A stretch of DNA of 64,000 nucleotides from Clostridioides sp. ES-S-0010-02. GTDB lineage: Bacteria > Bacillota > Clostridia > Peptostreptococcales > Peptostreptococcaceae. The stretch spans positions 1,543,317 through 1,607,316 of the forward strand of contig CP067345.1 of NCBI GenBank assembly GCA_020641055.1. The letters run 5' to 3'. Shown here piece by piece: positions 8,315-17,152 of the stretch. Within the stretch, counting starts at the first letter, position 1. Each line of letters opens with the position of its first letter. The notes beneath the pieces are model-generated. The model did not search any database and had not been told where the DNA came from. It was given only the letters and a program-made list of their open reading frames with translations. The position numbers and the translations under genes were made by a program.

Positions 8315-10380
8315 TGAAAAATTATCTTTTATTTGAAATCGGTGTTGAAGAAATGCCATCAAGATTTATGGGTAGTACACTAGAACAATTAAAAAACAAT
8401 CTTAATAAATTATTTGAGGAAAATAGAATATCTTTTAATAAAATAGATGCCTATGGAACACCAAGAAGATTGACTTTAGTAGTTGAAGGTTTAAGTGATA
8501 AGCAAAGTGATTTAGAAGAAGAAATAAAAGGTCCAGCTAAGAAGATTGCTGTTGATGAAGACAATAATTTCACAAAACCAGCTTTAGGATTTATAAAAAG
8601 TAAAGGATTAAGCGAATCTGATATATATTTTAAACAAGTTGGAAAAGATGAATATATTTTTGCTACTATAAAGCAAGCTGGGAAAGACACTTCAGAAGTG
8701 TTAAAAGAGATATTACCAGAAACTATAAAATCTGTAGTATTTCCAAAAGCTATGCGTTGGGGAGGAAAAAACCTAAAATTTGCAAGACCTATAAGATGGA
8801 TAGTTACATTGTTAAATGATAAGGTATTAGAATTTGATTTAGAAGGAATAATATCTTCTAATGTAACAAAAGGGCATAGATTCTTAGGAGAAAGTACAAT
8901 AGAAGTTAATTCTATAGAAGAATATTTTGAAAAATTAGAGAAAAATTATATAGTTTTAGACCAAAATAAGAGAAAAGAAATTATAAGAAAACAATGTATA
9001 GAAGTAGCCAATTCTTTAGGTGGCGAAGTTGAGTTTGATGAAGATTTACTTGAAGAAGTAACTTACTTAGTTGAATATCCAACTGCTTTTTATGGCGAAT
9101 TTAATACAGATTATATAAAACTACCAAAAGAAGTTGTCATAACTCCTATGAAACAACATCAAAGATATTTCCCAGTTCTTAAAGAAGGAAAACTGTTACC
9201 TAACTTTATAGCTGTTAGAAATGGAGATTCTTACAGAATAGATAATGTTAAAGCTGGAAATGAAAAAGTTTTAGAAGCAAGACTTGCCGATGCTTTATTT
9301 TTCTATAGAGAAGATACTAAGAGAAACTTAGAAAGCTACATAGAAAAATTAAAAACTGTTGTTTTCCAAGTAAAATTGGGTACTATTTATGACAAAACTT
9401 TAAGACTTGAAAAACTAAGCGCTGATATACTTGATAGTTTAGGATTAGCAGATGAAAAGGCAGACACTATGAGAGCTGCTAAATTATCTAAAGCAGATTT
9501 AGTTACTGGAATGGTAGGAGAATTTGATGAATTACAAGGTTTTATGGGAAAAGAATATGCGAAGGTTGGAGGAGAAAATGATGTTGTAAGTGAAGCTATT
9601 TTTGAACATTATTTACCAAGATTTGCAGGAGATATTCTTCCTAAAACTAATGCAGGGGTAGCTTTATCAATAGCTGATAAATTAGATTCAATAGCAGGAT
9701 TTTTTGCTATAGGAATACAACCAACAGGTTCTCAAGACCCATATGCTTTAAGAAGACAAGCTTTAGGTATACTTAGTATACTTATGGATAGAAAAGTAGC
9801 TGTAGACTTAAAAGTACTTATTGAACATGCTTTAGATAATTATTCTAACTTAGATTTTAATAAAGAAGATGTTGTTGAACAAATAATGAACTTCTTTAAT
9901 GAAAGAGTAAAAAATCTATTTAAAGATTTAGGTATAAGATATGATGTTGTTGATGCTGTTTTAAGTTCTGATATAAATGATATTTCTGATATGCATATGA
10001 GAGCTTTAGAGCTTAATAATTGGCTAGAAAAAGATGAATTAGTGGAAATGCTTACTGCATTTAATAGAGTTTCTACTTTGGCTCAGAAAGCAGAATGTGA
10101 TAAGGTTGATGAAAGTCTATTAAAAGAAGATGCTGAAATTAAGCTTTATAATGAATTTAAGCAAGTAAAAGTAAGAGTAAAAGAATTATTAAAAGATAAG
10201 AAATACGGTACTGCTTTAGATGAGTTTGCATCTTTAAGACCTGTAGTTGATAACCTATTTGATTCAGTTATGGTTATGGATAATGATGAAGCAATTAAAA
10301 ATAACAGACTTGGTCTACTTAAACAAATATATGATACTATGTTAGAAATTTGTGATTTATCTAAAATAGTTTATAAATAG
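8314..10380 (+). CDS. glyS: Glycyl-tRNA synthetase beta subunit
   Basis: This is a 688-residue beta subunit, the normal length. It opens with LLFEIGVEEMPSRFM, contains the conserved GHRFLG and PMKQHQRYFPV stretches and an HD-type central region, and ends in a DALR-like anticodon-binding domain. It supplies tRNA recognition to the GlyQ catalytic subunit. A bidirectional terminator follows the stop. Confidence 0.98.
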   Translation: MKNYLLFEIGVEEMPSRFMGSTLEQLKNNLNKLFEENRISFNKIDAYGTPRRLTLVVEGLSDKQSDLEEEIKGPAKKIAVDEDNNFTKPALGFIKSKGLSESDIYFKQVGKDEYIFATIKQAGKDTSEVLKEILPETIKSVVFPKAMRWGGKNLKFARPIRWIVTLLNDKVLEFDLEGIISSNVTKGHRFLGESTIEVNSIEEYFEKLEKNYIVLDQNKRKEIIRKQCIEVANSLGGEVEFDEDLLEEVTYLVEYPTAFYGEFNTDYIKLPKEVVITPMKQHQRYFPVLKEGKLLPNFIAVRNGDSYRIDNVKAGNEKVLEARLADALFFYREDTKRNLESYIEKLKTVVFQVKLGTIYDKTLRLEKLSADILDSLGLADEKADTMRAAKLSKADLVTGMVGEFDELQGFMGKEYAKVGGENDVVSEAIFEHYLPRFAGDILPKTNAGVALSIADKLDSIAGFFAIGIQPTGSQDPYALRRQALGILSILMDRKVAVDLKVLIEHALDNYSNLDFNKEDVVEQIMNFFNERVKNLFKDLGIRYDVVDAVLSSDINDISDMHMRALELNNWLEKDELVEMLTAFNRVSTLAQKAECDKVDESLLKEDAEIKLYNEFKQVKVRVKELLKDKKYGTALDEFASLRPVVDNLFDSVMVMDNDEAIKNNRLGLLKQIYDTMLEICDLSKIVYK

Positions 10381-10401
10381 TATAAAAACATAAACGATTG
10401 T

Positions 10402-10438
10402 AAAAAATGAGATAGTTATAAGCTATCTCATTTTTTAT
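10402..10438. terminator. Bidirectional terminator between glyS and the siroheme reductase
   Basis: AAAAAATGAGATAG pairs with CTATCTCATTTTTT around a seven-base loop. T-runs exist on both strands, so it can serve both convergent genes. Confidence 0.9.
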
Positions 10439-10454
10439 AATCATTTATGTTAAG

Positions 10455-12002
10455 TCATATTTTATACTTATCAATTATTTTATTTAATAAATCATCATTT
10501 GAATCTATCCATTCATAAAAATTTTCTGATGAAACCTCAGCTATTTCATAAAGCATTTTAGGAATGTCACTAGCCTTAAAATCTCCTAGAGATTTTCCTA
10601 GTCTAGTCTTACCTATTTCAAAACTACCTCCAACAAATAATTCAAATGCATCAGTAGATACTCCATTGACATTTTTCTTTTTACCACATAATCCTATGCT
10701 ACCAATTTGGTGAACACCACATGAATTTAGACATCCTGAAATATACAGTTTAGGAGCTTTACTTAAAACTTCTTCATTGTTTTGTAATCTAAAATAATCT
10801 ATTATCTCATGTAATATTTTTTGGCTATTTTGTATACCCATCTGACAAATAGGAACACCTATGCAGGAGATACTCTGTTCTAATTGAGAGTTACAACTAA
10901 TAGTCTTGCTTATTTCTAATATCCTTTTTGCCTCATTTCCATCTAAATTTAGAATGTACAAGCCTTCTGTCATACCTAATCTAATCATAGGATTTTTAAT
11001 ATTATCTAACTCTTGAAGTAAAAATTTTAAATCTTTAGTAGATAATAGACCTCCAATTGGATGTATATATACAGTATATAAGCCAGATTGTTTTTGATGG
11101 ATTAATCTAGAGTCATGTAAATCTATCTTAATTCCAGGTTTAGAATAGTCAATTTGTTCAACATTAAGTTCAAGATTACCTTTTTCTTTTTCTAATTTAT
11201 AGTATTCTTTAAATTTTTCTAAAAACATATTTTCTCCAAGCGTTTCAACCATATATCTAACCCTAGCTTTGTTTTTATTTTCATAATTACCATAAGCCAT
11301 AAAGAATTTAATCATTCCTTCTACACAATATAATGCATCTTTAGGTTTTATAACTTCATCAAGTTCTAAAGCAACTTTAGGTTGTTTACCTAAACCTCCA
11401 CCTAAGAAAACTCTAAAATATGGTTTGCCATTTTTTAGAGTAGCTACAAATCCTAAGTCTTGTATACTACAATGGGCAGAATCTGTGTAACAACTAGAAT
11501 AGGAAACTTTTAGTTTCCTAGGTAAGTGATATGTAGTAGCATTTTTGATAAAATATTTATCAGTAGCAACTGCATAAGGGGTAACATCAAAAGCTTCGTC
11601 AGGGTCAACTCCTGATAATGGAGATAAGCCTACATTTCTAGGATAGTTACCACCACCGCCTCTAGTGAAGATATCATTTTTTATTCCCTCTTCCATAATA
11701 TCAACTATAGAGTCTATAGACAAGTCATGTAATTGTATAGCTTGTCTAGTTGTTAAGTGTATCTTATCTAGCTTATGTTTGGTAGCCATTTGGTAAATTT
11801 TTTTAAGTTGAGATTTCGACAATACCCCAGCAGATACTCGAAGTCTTATCATAAATGATTTTTTGTCTCTTTGAGCATAAACTCCATATCCACCAGAAAA
11901 TCCTTTGTATTGCATTTTATTTATTTCTCCATTTAATAATTTTAAAGAATATTCTTTAAAATTATCTAGTTCATTTAACAATGTCTCTTTTAAATTATCC
12001 AT
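10455..12002 (-). CDS. Siroheme nitrite/sulfite reductase, haemoprotein type
   Basis: This 515-residue protein has the duplicated ferredoxin-like and siroheme/4Fe-4S layout of ferredoxin-dependent nitrite/sulfite reductases. The cluster-binding cysteines are visible as C-x5-C (CIGVPIC) and C-x3-C (CLNSC). The N-terminal half has the conserved TTRQAIQLHD motif and a Gly-rich GGGGNYPRN stretch. It performs six-electron reduction of nitrite or sulfite. The substrate is not decidable from sequence, though GRGG/RNV-type features fit assimilatory enzymes. It is monocistronic, with GAGGTG before the ATG. No reductase flavoprotein is adjacent, so ferredoxin is the likely donor. Confidence 0.85.
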   Translation of the reverse strand: MDNLKETLLNELDNFKEYSLKLLNGEINKMQYKGFSGGYGVYAQRDKKSFMIRLRVSAGVLSKSQLKKIYQMATKHKLDKIHLTTRQAIQLHDLSIDSIVDIMEEGIKNDIFTRGGGGNYPRNVGLSPLSGVDPDEAFDVTPYAVATDKYFIKNATTYHLPRKLKVSYSSCYTDSAHCSIQDLGFVATLKNGKPYFRVFLGGGLGKQPKVALELDEVIKPKDALYCVEGMIKFFMAYGNYENKNKARVRYMVETLGENMFLEKFKEYYKLEKEKGNLELNVEQIDYSKPGIKIDLHDSRLIHQKQSGLYTVYIHPIGGLLSTKDLKFLLQELDNIKNPMIRLGMTEGLYILNLDGNEAKRILEISKTISCNSQLEQSISCIGVPICQMGIQNSQKILHEIIDYFRLQNNEEVLSKAPKLYISGCLNSCGVHQIGSIGLCGKKKNVNGVSTDAFELFVGGSFEIGKTRLGKSLGDFKASDIPKMLYEIAEVSSENFYEWIDSNDDLLNKIIDKYKI

Positions 12003-12279
12003 TATTTCACCTCATTATTAGACTTGTATAAAAATAAATATGCTGTATAATTATATATATATTATTATCTAGAGTTGGTAAAAATATAACAGTAGAGTAC
12101 TATTAAAAGTCAAAATAAGGAACATATACTTAGTATGACTCTTTATTTTGTTAAATAAGTATAATATTTTTGTTTTATAAAATATAATTAAGATAAATAG
12201 ATAATTTTGTAATTTTAATATATAATATTTAGTATAGTGTTAAATAAACGCTTAATATTCGCAGGAGGAGTACTTGTAT

Positions 12280-13047
12280 ATGGGAGAAATAATAAATGCA
12301 TTAGATAGAGCCCTAGACATAATTTTGCTATTATATCATGAAAAGAGAGAAATGGGAATAACTGAAATAAGTAAGATTATGGGAGTATATAAGAGTACTA
12401 TACATAGAACTTTAGTAACTCTTGAAAACAAAGGTTTTGTTATACAAAACACTGAGAATGGTAAGTATTGGTTGGGAATAAATTTATATGCAATAGGTAT
12501 GGTTGTGGGAGAACAGATGTCATTGACTGAAATAGTAAAACCATATACGAAAAAATTAAATCAAGAATTTAACGAAGTGGTGAATGTGTCTATACTAGAA
12601 GAAAGAGCTCAAGATTCTCCAAGAAGTATCATAATACATAAAGAATATGGTTCAAATCAATTACTCTCAGTAAATCCGTCAGTTGGTTCTAGTAGCGAAT
12701 GTTATTGTTCAGCGGTTGGGAAATGTCTTATGGCATTTAATGATTCTATAGATTTTGAAAAATACAGAAAAACTCCAATACACAAATATACAGAACATAC
12801 AATTGATAATTGGGATGATATGATGATTTTTTTGGCAAAAATAAAAGAGCAAGGATATGCTCTAGATGACCAAGAACTAGAACATGGTTTAACTTGTATT
12901 GGAGCACCTATTTTGGATAAAAACAATAAAGCTATAGCAGCAATAAGTCTATCAGGTCCTACTATAAGGATGCGAGAAGGAGACTTTGAATATAAAATTA
13001 AAAGGGTTATAGAAACTGCAAAGAGCATATCTGAACTTTTTAGATAA
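12280..13047 (+). CDS. IclR-family transcriptional regulator
   Basis: The product is 255 residues. A winged helix-turn-helix covers about 1-65 (ITEISKIMGVYKSTIHRTL) and an IclR effector-binding domain follows from about 75 (TCIGAPILD and AAISLSGP are typical). ATG 12280 is nine bases after CAGGAGGAG; a TTG at 12274 is too close. It stands before the 2-oxoacid oxidoreductase/buk genes and is separated from them by a terminator, so it has its own unit. The AGAAC-N3-GTTCT palindromes before those genes are the natural candidate operators; this link is inference. Confidence 0.92.
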   Translation: MGEIINALDRALDIILLLYHEKREMGITEISKIMGVYKSTIHRTLVTLENKGFVIQNTENGKYWLGINLYAIGMVVGEQMSLTEIVKPYTKKLNQEFNEVVNVSILEERAQDSPRSIIIHKEYGSNQLLSVNPSVGSSSECYCSAVGKCLMAFNDSIDFEKYRKTPIHKYTEHTIDNWDDMMIFLAKIKEQGYALDDQELEHGLTCIGAPILDKNNKAIAAISLSGPTIRMREGDFEYKIKRVIETAKSISELFR

Positions 13048-13070
13048 TTTTAAGAAATAAATTTGAATAA

Positions 13071-13135
13071 TAAAAAGAGACTAAATTTAAATTGTTATTT
13101 GTAAATACCAGTTTAGATATGGTCTCTTTTTTATT
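13071..13135 (+). terminator. Terminator after the IclR gene
   Basis: AGAGAC (13076-13081) pairs with GTCTCT (13122-13127), and an inner CTAAA/TTTAG pair extends the stem. TTTTTT follows the 3' arm. The loop is long, so strength is moderate. Confidence 0.7.
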
Positions 13136-13223
13136 GAATATAAAAATTAAATATTTTTAAAATTGAAAAAATTATTGAAATATATAAGCGAATGTGATAT
13201 CTTTTAATTAAGCAATACAAAAC

Positions 13224-13236
13224 AGAACAGTGTTCT
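13224..13236. promoter_or_regulatory. AGAAC-N3-GTTCT palindrome before the oxidoreductase operon
   Basis: The site is a perfect 5-3-5 dyad, AGAACAGTGTTCT. A further half-site TAGAAC lies about 14 bases downstream. The same architecture occurs twice before buk. It is a probable operator, and the neighbouring IclR protein is the first candidate to bind it. Confidence 0.65.
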
Positions 13237-13340
13237 AAAGAATAGAACAATAATAAAATATATATATAATAAACCCACATGAATATTATATATTTAAAAT
13301 TAGGTAAAAAAATTACTACATAAGAGGGGAGATTTGAAAA

Positions 13341-13538
13341 ATGGAAAAAGTCAAGTTGAGTGTTGAAAGATGTAAGGGGTGTTATCTTTGTATTGAAGCT
13401 TGCAAAAAAGAAGCAATAAGTCTTTCTGATTACACAAATAAAAAAGGCTTTGTAACAGTCAAAGTCGATGAAGAAAAGTGTGTTCAATGTGGCGCTTGTT
13501 ATACAATGTGTCCTGATTTAGTATTTGAGATATTATAA
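13341..13538 (+). CDS. 2-oxoacid:ferredoxin oxidoreductase, delta (2x4Fe-4S) subunit
   Basis: This 65-residue ferredoxin-like protein has two 4Fe-4S motifs, CKGCYLCIEACK and CVQCGACYTMCP. It is the electron-transfer subunit of a four-subunit 2-oxoacid oxidoreductase of the VOR/KOR type, passing electrons to soluble ferredoxin. The start is ATG with AGGGGAG upstream. The other three subunits follow in the order alpha, beta, gamma with short gaps, so the complex is complete. Confidence 0.93.
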   Translation: MEKVKLSVERCKGCYLCIEACKKEAISLSDYTNKKGFVTVKVDEEKCVQCGACYTMCPDLVFEIL

Positions 13539-13567
13539 ATAACTTTTTATTGGAAGGGAGAAAACGT

Positions 13568-14644
13568 ATGCAAAGTTTATTAATTAAGGGAAATGAAGCC
13601 TTAGCAGAAGGAGCTATACGTGGTGGATGTAGATTTTATGCAGGTTATCCAATAACACCACAATCAGAAATATTAGAAATGATGGCTTGGAGACAAAAAG
13701 AGGTTGGAGGAGTATTTATTCAAGGTGAATCTGAAATAGCCAGCGTAAATATGGTTATGGGGGCAAGTGCACTTGGAGCAAGAGCTATGACATCTTCATC
13801 TGGACCTGGATTTTCATTAAAACAAGAAGGAATTGCATATTGGGTATCAGCTGGTTTACCAGCAGTTGTAGCATGTGTACAGAGATATGGTATAGGAGAT
13901 GGATTTATAGGAGCTGGTCAAGATAATTACTGGCAAGCTGTAAAAGGTGGAGGAAATGGAGATTATCATTTAATTGTATTAGCACCTAATAGTGTTCAAG
14001 AAAATATGGATATGGCATATGAGTCTTTTGAATTAGCTGAAAAATATATGCATCCAGTACTTATACTTTCTGATGCTACAATAGGTCAAATGGTAGAACC
14101 TTGTATAGCACCACCAATGAAAGAATATGATAAGGATAAAGCTCCATGGGCAGCAAAAGGAACTCCTGTTGGAGAAAAAAATAAAGTAATAACTGATATA
14201 ACATATTTTGAGGACCAAGATACATGGCAAAAAGGTTATATAGAAAAAATGAGAAAAGTTCAAGAAAATGAACAAAGATGGGAAGAAATAGAGATAGAAG
14301 ATGCAGATGTGGTATTTGTTGCATATGGAATTTCTTCAAGAATAGCAGAAGGCGCAGTTAGAGATGCAAGAGCAAGAGGTATAAAACTTGGATTAATAAG
14401 ACCAAAAACATTGTGGCCTTACCCAAGAAAAGCTTTTAAAAAATTAAAAGATTCATTAAAAGGGCTTGTAACAGTTGAAATGAATATGATGGCACAAATG
14501 AAGGAAGATGTAATTATAGCATGTAATAATAGATTCCCAGTATATTCAGTAGCAACAGCTCAATATATGGCAGAAGTAAATCAATTAATAGATTTTGCTC
14601 AAGAGATTATAGATGGAAAAGCTAAGCAAGAGGAGGTATTTTAA
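13568..14644 (+). CDS. 2-oxoacid:ferredoxin oxidoreductase, alpha subunit
   Basis: The product is 358 residues. The N-terminal half is the pyrimidine-binding-type fold (GNEALAEGAIRGGCRFYAGY and PITPQSEILE near the start), and the C-terminal third is the domain II transketolase-like part (LIRPKTLWPYP). ATG 13568 follows GAAGGGAG; a TTG at 13550 lies before that site and is rejected. Together with the beta subunit it oxidatively decarboxylates a 2-oxoacid to acyl-CoA. The neighbours (ptb, buk, aminotransferase) favour branched-chain 2-oxoacids, but 2-oxoglutarate-type annotation would also be made on similarity alone. Confidence 0.92.
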   Translation: MQSLLIKGNEALAEGAIRGGCRFYAGYPITPQSEILEMMAWRQKEVGGVFIQGESEIASVNMVMGASALGARAMTSSSGPGFSLKQEGIAYWVSAGLPAVVACVQRYGIGDGFIGAGQDNYWQAVKGGGNGDYHLIVLAPNSVQENMDMAYESFELAEKYMHPVLILSDATIGQMVEPCIAPPMKEYDKDKAPWAAKGTPVGEKNKVITDITYFEDQDTWQKGYIEKMRKVQENEQRWEEIEIEDADVVFVAYGISSRIAEGAVRDARARGIKLGLIRPKTLWPYPRKAFKKLKDSLKGLVTVEMNMMAQMKEDVIIACNNRFPVYSVATAQYMAEVNQLIDFAQEIIDGKAKQEEVF

Positions 14645-14646
14645 TT

Positions 14647-15366
14647 ATGGCTAAAAAAGCACCAGCAATAATGATGTGTGAAAATATGTTCTGTGGAGGC
14701 TGTGGACACTCTATAGTCGATAGAATTATTGGAGAAGTATTAACAGAAATGAATATATGTCAAGATACGATTATATGCTCAGATATAGGATGTAATCATA
14801 TGTTTCAATTTAGTATGAATGTAGATGTTGTTGTTCCTCCTCATGGTAAAATGGGTGCAGCTATGGCAGCTATGAAAAGAGTTAGACCAGATAAATATAT
14901 ATTTACAATAGCTGGAGATGGTGGAGCTTATGCAATAGGGCTTGGAGAAACTATGTCAGCTGCTACTAGAAATGATAATGTAATATTTTTAGTTATGAAT
15001 AATAATATGTTTGCAATGACAGGTGGGCAAATGGCTCCAACTACTGTACAAGGTCAACATACAGCTTCTACTCCAGCAGGTAGAACATATGAAGACCATG
15101 GCTCAACATTTGATGTTGTAAAAGTTATGGGAAATTTAGATATAGCATATTTGGCAAGAGGAACAATAACTAACCCTAAAGAAATAAATACAACAAAAAG
15201 ATATATCAAAAAAGCACTTGAAAAACAAAAAGATAAAAAGGGCTTTTGCTTAATAGAAATACTTGTACCATGTCCAACAAACTGGGGATTAAAGCCAGTA
15301 GATGCTATGAAGAGAATAGAAAACGAACTTGTTCCAAAGTATCCACTTGGAGAATTTATTGATTAG
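14647..15366 (+). CDS. 2-oxoacid:ferredoxin oxidoreductase, beta (TPP) subunit
   Basis: This 239-residue subunit has the thiamine-diphosphate motif GDGGAYAIG followed about 25 residues later by NN (FLVMNNNMFAMTGGQ), as in the family. N-terminal CGGCGHS and DIGCNH match the usual cluster-proximal region. It begins two bases after the alpha stop. Substrate as for the alpha subunit. Confidence 0.94.
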   Translation: MAKKAPAIMMCENMFCGGCGHSIVDRIIGEVLTEMNICQDTIICSDIGCNHMFQFSMNVDVVVPPHGKMGAAMAAMKRVRPDKYIFTIAGDGGAYAIGLGETMSAATRNDNVIFLVMNNNMFAMTGGQMAPTTVQGQHTASTPAGRTYEDHGSTFDVVKVMGNLDIAYLARGTITNPKEINTTKRYIKKALEKQKDKKGFCLIEILVPCPTNWGLKPVDAMKRIENELVPKYPLGEFID

Positions 15367-15378
15367 GGAGGAAATAAT

Positions 15379-15918
15379 ATGTTAAATGAAATTATATGTG
15401 CTGGTTTTGGAGGACAGGGAGTTCTTACAGCAGGAAAAATTATAATGTATGTTGCATATAAGGCAGAAAAGAAGATTACATGGTTCCCATCTTATGGAAA
15501 TGAGATGAGAGGAGGAAGTGCAAATTGTAATGTTGTTGTAAGTGATGAAAAAATTGCAAATCCTTGTGTAAAAAATCCAGATATCTTATTGGGAATGAAT
15601 AGTGTATCAGTAGATAAGTATGAGAGTTTAATGAAAGCAAATGGTTATATGTTTGTCAATGAATCACTAGTAAATAAGGATAGAAAATATAGAGAAGATA
15701 TTAATGTTATAAAAGTACCTGTTACTGAAATAGCTCAAAATTTAGGTAATGAAAAATCTGCTAATATTTGTATGTTAGGTGCTATGGTGAAGAAATTAGA
15801 TTTATTCACAAAAGAAGAATTTGAAAGTGGTATGTGTGAATACTTTGAAAATCAAGGTAAAGGAAAGTTTAATGCCAAAAATGTAGAAGCATTTGAAGCT
15901 GGATATGACTATGAGTGA
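15379..15918 (+). CDS. 2-oxoacid:ferredoxin oxidoreductase, gamma subunit
   Basis: This 179-residue subunit opens with ICAGFGGQGVLTAGKI and has PSYGNEMRGGSANC, both hallmarks of the gamma domain that binds CoA. It completes the four-subunit enzyme. AGGGAGG precedes the ATG. The 158 bases after the stop hold no clear terminator but do hold two operator-like palindromes before buk. Confidence 0.93.
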   Translation: MLNEIICAGFGGQGVLTAGKIIMYVAYKAEKKITWFPSYGNEMRGGSANCNVVVSDEKIANPCVKNPDILLGMNSVSVDKYESLMKANGYMFVNESLVNKDRKYREDINVIKVPVTEIAQNLGNEKSANICMLGAMVKKLDLFTKEEFESGMCEYFENQGKGKFNAKNVEAFEAGYDYE

Positions 15919-15988
15919 ATATTTTAAATATTTAAAATTATTATTGAAATACTCATTTTTATGTGTTAGTATTTAATTAATAAAATAT

Positions 15989-16001
15989 AGAACGTCGTTC
16001 T
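15989..16001. promoter_or_regulatory. AGAAC-N3-GTTCT palindrome, distal copy before buk
   Basis: AGAACGTCGTTCT is a perfect dyad with the same 5-3-5 layout as the site before the oxidoreductase operon. Its centre is 48 bases from the next copy. Confidence 0.65.
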
Positions 16002-16036
16002 GAGTGATAGGACGACAAAAATTTTAAAAAATTAAC

Positions 16037-16049
16037 AGAACGACGTTCT
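16037..16049. promoter_or_regulatory. AGAAC-N3-GTTCT palindrome, proximal copy before buk
   Basis: AGAACGACGTTCT lies 27 bases before the buk GTG start, close enough to block initiation. A degenerate half-site, AGGACGAC, stands between the two copies. Confidence 0.65.
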
Positions 16050-16076
16050 ACAGTATGAAACAGAGGAGGCGTTGAA

Positions 16077-17135
16077 GTGAAAATTTTAGTAATTAATCCT
16101 GGTGGTACATCTACAAAGATTTCTGTATTTCAAGATAAAGATGAAGTTTTGAAAAAAAATATAACTCATACAAGAGAAGATTTAAAAAAATTTTCCAAGG
16201 TATTTGATGAATATGATTATAGAAAGCAATTAATAGTGGATGTTTTAAGTAGTGAAAATCATGATATAAATTCTTTTGACGCAGTAGTGGGTCGTGGTGG
16301 ACTTATGAAGGCTATAAAAGGTGGTACCTATATTGTAAGTAAAGAAATGATTGAGGACATGAGAAATGAAATAAATGGAGAACATGCATCAAACTTAGGT
16401 GCCTTGTTAGCTAAGACTATAGCAGATGAAATAGGAGTTCAATCATTTGTAGTAGACCCAGTTTCTGTAGATGAATTTGATGATGTATCAAGGATTACAG
16501 GTATATCAGATATAGAAAAAGCTAGCTGGCTGCATGCACTAAATCATAAGGCTGTATCAAGAAAAATAGCACAAAAACTAGGTGGAAAATATGAAGATTA
16601 TAACTTTATTGTAGCTCATCTAGGTTCTGGAATATCAATTGTAGCACATAAAAAAGGAAAAATGATAGATGGAAGTGGTGGAAGGTCTGATGGTCCATTT
16701 TCGCCAGAAAGAAGTGGAGGATTACTTGCATACCCTCTTATAGAATTATGCTACTCAGGAAAATATACTCACGATGAAATGGTTGCAAAAGTAAGCTCAA
16801 TTGGGGGTATGTACGATTATTTAGGAACAAAAGATATGATAGAAATTGAAAATAGAATTAAAGATGGTGATGAAAAAGCTAAACTTATAATGGATGCATT
16901 CATCTATCAAACAGCTAAAGAAATTTCTATGTATGGAGCATCACTTTCTGGAGATATAGATAGAATTATTTTAACAGGGGGAATATCGCATTCGGAAATG
17001 GTGATTAAAGGAATAATGGAAAAAGTTTCATATTTAGCACCAGTAGAGATAGTGGCAGGTGAGATGGAAATGGAAGCACTTGCTCTTGGAGCTCTTAGAG
17101 TACTTAATGGAGAAGAAATGGCAAAAACTTATTAA
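16077..17135 (+). CDS. buk: Butyrate kinase (branched-chain or butyrate type)
   Basis: This 352-residue ASKHA-fold kinase begins ILVINPGGTSTKISVF and contains HLGSGISIVAHKKG and the C-terminal LTGGISHS. It converts acyl-phosphate and ADP to the free acid and ATP, the energy-yielding last step of acid fermentation. The start is GTG with GAGGAGG seven bases upstream. It is followed 17 bases later by ptb. Context with a 2-oxoacid oxidoreductase and aminotransferase suggests isobutyrate/isovalerate as products; this is inference. Confidence 0.93.
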   Translation: MKILVINPGGTSTKISVFQDKDEVLKKNITHTREDLKKFSKVFDEYDYRKQLIVDVLSSENHDINSFDAVVGRGGLMKAIKGGTYIVSKEMIEDMRNEINGEHASNLGALLAKTIADEIGVQSFVVDPVSVDEFDDVSRITGISDIEKASWLHALNHKAVSRKIAQKLGGKYEDYNFIVAHLGSGISIVAHKKGKMIDGSGGRSDGPFSPERSGGLLAYPLIELCYSGKYTHDEMVAKVSSIGGMYDYLGTKDMIEIENRIKDGDEKAKLIMDAFIYQTAKEISMYGASLSGDIDRIILTGGISHSEMVIKGIMEKVSYLAPVEIVAGEMEMEALALGALRVLNGEEMAKTY

Positions 17136-17152
17136 TATTTAGGAGAAAAAAT

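Noticed and set aside
12106-12155. Hairpin between the siroheme reductase and IclR genes
   Set aside because: CAAAATAAGGA can pair with TCTTTATTTTG, but the genes are divergent, so no terminator is needed and no T-run follows on the + strand; it may be a regulatory dyad but I cannot support more.
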